A stretch of DNA of 64,000 nucleotides, taken from positions 66,640 through 130,639 of the forward strand of contig VTPC01003503.1 of NCBI GenBank assembly GCA_011009095.1, in the 5' to 3' direction. This document shows positions 59,995-64,000 of this stretch, piece by piece (the first letter of the stretch is position 1; each line of letters begins with the position of its first letter). The DNA comes from Ignelater luminosus (Eukaryota; Arthropoda; Insecta; Coleoptera; Elateridae). Position numbers and translations under genes: made by a program. The notes beneath the pieces are model-generated. The model searched no databases and was not told the DNA's origin. It saw only the letters and a list, made by a program, of their open reading frames with translations.

Positions 59995-61287
59995 CGAGGG
60001 CGGTTCAGTAAGTACCCGTGTTTGACGACAGAAGGCGTTCCTGAGGGAAGTTGGTGTTATCATCGTGTGCTGCCATCTATCAAACGACGGTATAACAAAT
60101 TGCAGAGTGATTGGAAGGTTAGTTTGGATTTGACAGCCACTTGAGTAAGACGTGTTTCGTGATTTTAGCTAAGATGGAAAAAGAGCAGTATCGTTCGGTA
60201 ATTCGCTTTCTGTTTTTGGATGAGAAAAAATGCAAGGAGATAAAAGCAAAGTTGGATGCTGTTTATGGGGACACTTCGCCAGCTATGACCACAGTTAGAT
60301 ATTGGTTCAACGAATTTAAACGTGGGCGAACATCCGTTTTTGATGAGGAGCGACCAGGACGCCCGGCAGACGTGGTTACCGAGGAAATCATTTAAAAAGT
60401 CCACGACATGTTCTCGCTAATCAACGAACGAAAGTGCGTGAAGTAGCAGAGGCCGTAGGTGTGTCGACCGGAACGGCAATTAATATTTTACATGATAAGA
60501 TGGCGATGAAAAAATTGTCGGCGCGATGGGTGCCGCGATTGCTAACGGTGGACAACAAGCGGATGCAGCTGTTAACTTCGAAGCAGTGTTTGGAGCAATT
60601 TAAGCGAAATCCGAAGGAGTTTTTACGTCGAGTTGTCACCGTTGATGAAACCTGGATTCATCATTACACACCAGAAACTAAGCAACAATCAAAACAATGG
60701 ATTTCTCCCGGTGAATCTGCTCCAAAGAAGGCGAAGATGGTTTCATCGGCCAGAAAGGTCATGGCGACGATTTTTTGGGATGCGAACGGCGTCATCCTCA
60801 TGGATTTTTTAGAAAAAGGAAGAAGGATCACTGGACAATACTACAGTGAGTTATTAGACAGCTTCGACAAAAAATTGAAGAAGACACGGCCGCATTTGGC
60901 GAAAAAGAAGGTGCTGTTTCACCACGATAACGCACCAGCACATTCATTCGGAGTTGTCGCCGCCAAACTGCATGAATTGCGTTATGAATTGCTGCCGCAC
61001 CCCCCGTATTCACCCGATCTGGCTCCCTGCGACTTTTTCTTGTTTCCTAACATGAAGAAATGGCTCGCGGGAAAAAAATTTAGCTCAAACGAGGAAGTCA
61101 TCGCCGAGATAGAGGCGTATTTTGGAGAGTTTGACAAATCCTATTTTTTGGAGGGGTTAAAAAAATGGCAGGAACGTTGGGAGAAGTGTATATTTCTAAA
61201 AGGAGACTATGTTAAAAAATAAAAAAAGAATTTTTGAAAAAAATTGTGTCTTCATTTCTAACACGGGTACTTATTGAACCGCCCTCG
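59995..61287 (+). mobile_element. Second mariner family, copy 2 (full length)
   Basis: It is 1293 bp long with inverted ends CGAGGGCGGTTCA(A/G)TAAGTACC and TA on both sides (59993-59994 and 61288-61289). It is nearly identical to 18706-19945 but lacks that copy's 53-bp deletion. It sits just downstream of a much older mariner remnant. Confidence 0.95.
60174..61222 (+). pseudogene. mariner transposase with one nonsense codon and one frameshift
   Basis: The start is ATG at 60174 (MEKEQYRSVIRFLFLDEKKC). CAA has become TAA at 60393-60395, and one A is missing shortly after (GACATGTTCTC against GACATGATTCTC in the sister copy). From about 60434 a clean 262-codon frame runs to TAA at 61222. It has VREVAEAVGVS, WVPRLLTVDNK, the catalytic aspartates in VTVDETWIHHYT, HHDNAPAHS and YSPDLAPCDFFLF (34 residues between the last two), and the end LKGDYVKK. 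The catalytic domain is therefore complete, and only the N-terminal DNA-binding part is disconnected. Neither lesion is shared with 18885-19880. Confidence 0.93.
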
Positions 61288-61289
61288 TA

Positions 61290-64000
61290 GTGTCAATATT
61301 TACAAAATAATTTCTTAAAGTGCGTGAACGAGAATCAGTTGATAATAACATACCGAGACTGGCTGTTTGAATTCAAAACCACAACCACCCTCAGCGATAT
61401 TGAATTCATAATTGAATTAGTGGGAAAAACACTTAGAAGTCTTAACCGCCATTTGTTATAAAGCTTTGATGGAATACATCCACATTTTTTAATAATTATG
61501 TCTTAAATCTAACAATTGAAGCAATCTTTTGACACGGGAACCTTGCCAACTCAGTGAAATTCTGGCTGTACTGTAATATTCAGTATTTTATTGTATTTAA
61601 ATGAATGATCTAAAATCGGTTCTTCTTAATTTTGAGGAAACTCTTGATAGATAGTTTATTATACAAACTAGAATATAACGGCATCAAAAAAGATTAGTTT
61701 CGTAAATTTATTAGTGGCGTTTTATCTTATACTGAATGTGTACCTGTAGGTTTTATTTTCGATCTTGTTTTGTTTATAATTTCTGTATGATAGAAACTTA
61801 CAAAATTCTTCTTAAAATAATAATTAATTATTCTTGGAAAAATGTTGAAATACCGTTTACATTTAATGAAGACGAGGGAATGCACTAAAATCGTTTTGAA
61901 AGTTATGTGGAAGTTTAGGACTTATAGAATCAACGGTTAAATGAAACTGTCTTGTCCACTTCCAAAATGTTAACTTTAAGGACAGGTTATTAAACGTAAA
62001 ATTCGATAGCTTTTTGTATTTTATAGTTTATGGTTTGGTAGTTAATGATTTTCAGTTGGTTTTATAATTAATCACATTATTGCCTACGTTACTTTAGCCT
62101 CTTTGTGCTAGGTTTTAGTAGCAATGCGCTGTCTGCCTGTAGACATAATCATAATAACAGAAAAAACATGCTGTACCGTACAAAGAGATATGCGCTCCTT
62201 TTAATACATCGTTAGTTTGATCACATAATTATACACTGCCAAGTGCTTATATGAACATACAACAGACAAATTATAATTATTATGCTGCCATTTCTTCCTT
62301 TATTATACCACGTATCCTATTTGTCGAGCGTTAGTTTCATTCCAATTAACTATACTGCTGCATTTACATAGAGGCAGAAAATTAAAGCCGCACCGTTCGT
62401 TAATAGAGAAAATACTTCAATAGCGAAAGCTGGATATTATACGAGTTGTAATATAAAAGAGTACAAAAATAGAACAGAACAACCTGTTCTAGCTTACACC
62501 ATATTAATTTTAAATGGATTGACTGCCATTCTTCGTTGAGGAAATGGTTTATTTTCTGTAATAGAAACTGTTAATTGAGATCGTCGTATATATAAAAAAA
62601 TCAATAAGCTTTTGTCGCTCAGAATAGACATCCCGGAAACGACGCATTACAAAAATTTAATTTTATCAAACTGAAATCTGTTTAGTAATAATAACAGTAA
62701 CATAAACAACCTGTTGGTTTTCTGTGGGTTTTATATCTTATTACATTACCTCAACACGTGGAGGTTTAAACTACACATTTAAGAATATTTAGAATTCAAC
62801 GCAAACGTTGTATTAAATTGGAAAACAGTTGGAAAACGTTTCCATTCGTTTGCTTTAAATGAGAAAAATGTCCTCTTAGTATTCACGAATCGTATTCTCA
62901 TTAGGTTCCATCTCTCTAATCAAATGACGCGCTGACACGGCAGTTACTCAATTTCGTTTCGATTTGGATTAGGAGGGTAAAAAACGATGCTACTGAAAAG
63001 CATCGACGTCTTTCTTTAAACTAACTCTAATGCGGAAACCAACCAACACTGAAGATGCATAAAGAAATAACTTGACTTTACGGCTCGTCATTTTCTGATT
63101 TAGTACATTTTTATTTAAGGTTTGTCTAACCGAGTTTATAGTTTAATTTCAAAAAGGATATTTATGTGACTAGGAAGACATTTATTGATGATGGTCTAAA
63201 AATATTTTTACGTTTAACATTTATGTTATATGAAAGTATTCAAAGCAAAATGTACAAAAAAAATGGAAATGAAATCAATAAATATATGTTACCTATATTA
63301 TTCTGTGCCCGAAGAGTTATTACAAAAAGCTTGAACTATCTAAACTAAAAAAGTCTGTATTTATATTTTTATTTGAACTTAGTATTGAATATTCCTAACA
63401 AAAGAAGAATAGTAGTATTTTTAATATAATAAAACAAAGTTTATTTGATTACTAGCATTAAAGTATAGAAATCTTTATGATGTAATAATCCGAAAGTTCC
63501 ATAAGAAGTAAATATCATCAAGGAACAAACAAAAGCTTGTTTAGTACTACTTTCTATTTTTTTAACTAATCATGCTCCCCTCTAATTGGTTTTGACGAGT
63601 TTTTTGTTATTGGATGGAGATATCTGCATTTGTTTTATACACCCCGTTCTATTACGTACGTCACAAACTGTAACAGTAATATTGACGTTTAACAATCTTG
63701 GCGCAACTTCAAGGTGTCCACAAAATAGTTTTAATGATAATAATTATTTTCTACTTTTTGATTTATCGAAAATGCCATTAACTTTTTTTCGAAGAGGTTA
63801 CCGATAACTTCTCAAATAACTATATACATATCGCAGTAATTCATCTTTTTTGACCATTCTTTTACACTTATATTTTCTCTTGTTTAACACTATTTACCCT
63901 TTTATAAAAATCGATTAAATACTCCGATAAGTTTCTGTTTTTCTGTTCGTGAATTTAATATCAATTCTTAACAGTTAAATGTGTACTCTGGAATAATTTT
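61290..64000. other. AT-rich DNA to the window end, nothing recognised
   Basis: No coding exon, element ends or transposase similarity was seen. Frames at 63166-63348 and 63586-63807 have no recognised motifs. It probably belongs to the intron upstream of exon 1, since that gene must continue to the right. Confidence 0.5.

Overview
The window is strongly AT-rich nuclear DNA from an animal, most likely an insect. It has no compact gene arrangement. Split exons with GT-AG borders lie in very long introns, and the DNA between them is filled with Tc1/mariner-superfamily transposons of types common in insects (Mos1-like, irritans/Himar1-like and rosa-like DD41D). I cannot name the species or insect order from sequence alone. 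No rRNA, tRNA, CRISPR array or prokaryotic gene set was seen.

Host genes: three minus-strand exons at 56214-56256, 39496-39585 and 3977-4200 have good splice sites. Their frames join in phase (1 to 1, then 1 to 1), so I read them as consecutive coding exons of one gene with introns of about 16.6 and 35.3 kb. The gene runs past both ends of the window and encodes a hydrophilic protein I do not recognise. A fourth minus-strand exon, 51970-52418, looks like a 3' terminal exon: it has part of a membrane segment, a short tail, a TGA stop and an AATAAA signal. It belongs either to another gene or to an alternative ending of the same gene. A mariner lies 32 bp upstream of its predicted splice acceptor.

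Mobile DNA, left to right: a deleted irritans-like mariner (8-1053); a palindromic MITE (1154-2051); two small inverted-repeat MITEs (2864-3175); a Mos1-like mariner (8135-9409) and its near-identical sister (14462-15733); a 45-bp minisatellite (10654-11120); a second long palindrome (17190-17895); a deleted rosa-like element (18005-18568); a second mariner family (18706-19945); a MITE (20037-20467); a possible 5S-like SINE (23321-23474); a rosa-type DD41D element (25464-26631); a LINE tail (30229-30541); a GC-rich island of unknown origin (36140-36990); a MITE (41547-41841); a composite of inverted and tandem repeats (43281-46497); the best-preserved irritans-like copy (52451-53745); two heavily decayed transposase remnants (57980-58315 and 59140-59818); and a second copy of the second mariner family (59995-61287).

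Almost every transposase is visibly broken. The two Mos1-like copies share one deletion that removes the first catalytic aspartate, which implies that at least one moved using transposase supplied from elsewhere. I did not find a coherent new multi-gene system. The most useful leads are the hidden split gene, the terminal exon beside a mariner, the trans-mobilised Mos1-like lineage and the long palindromes.
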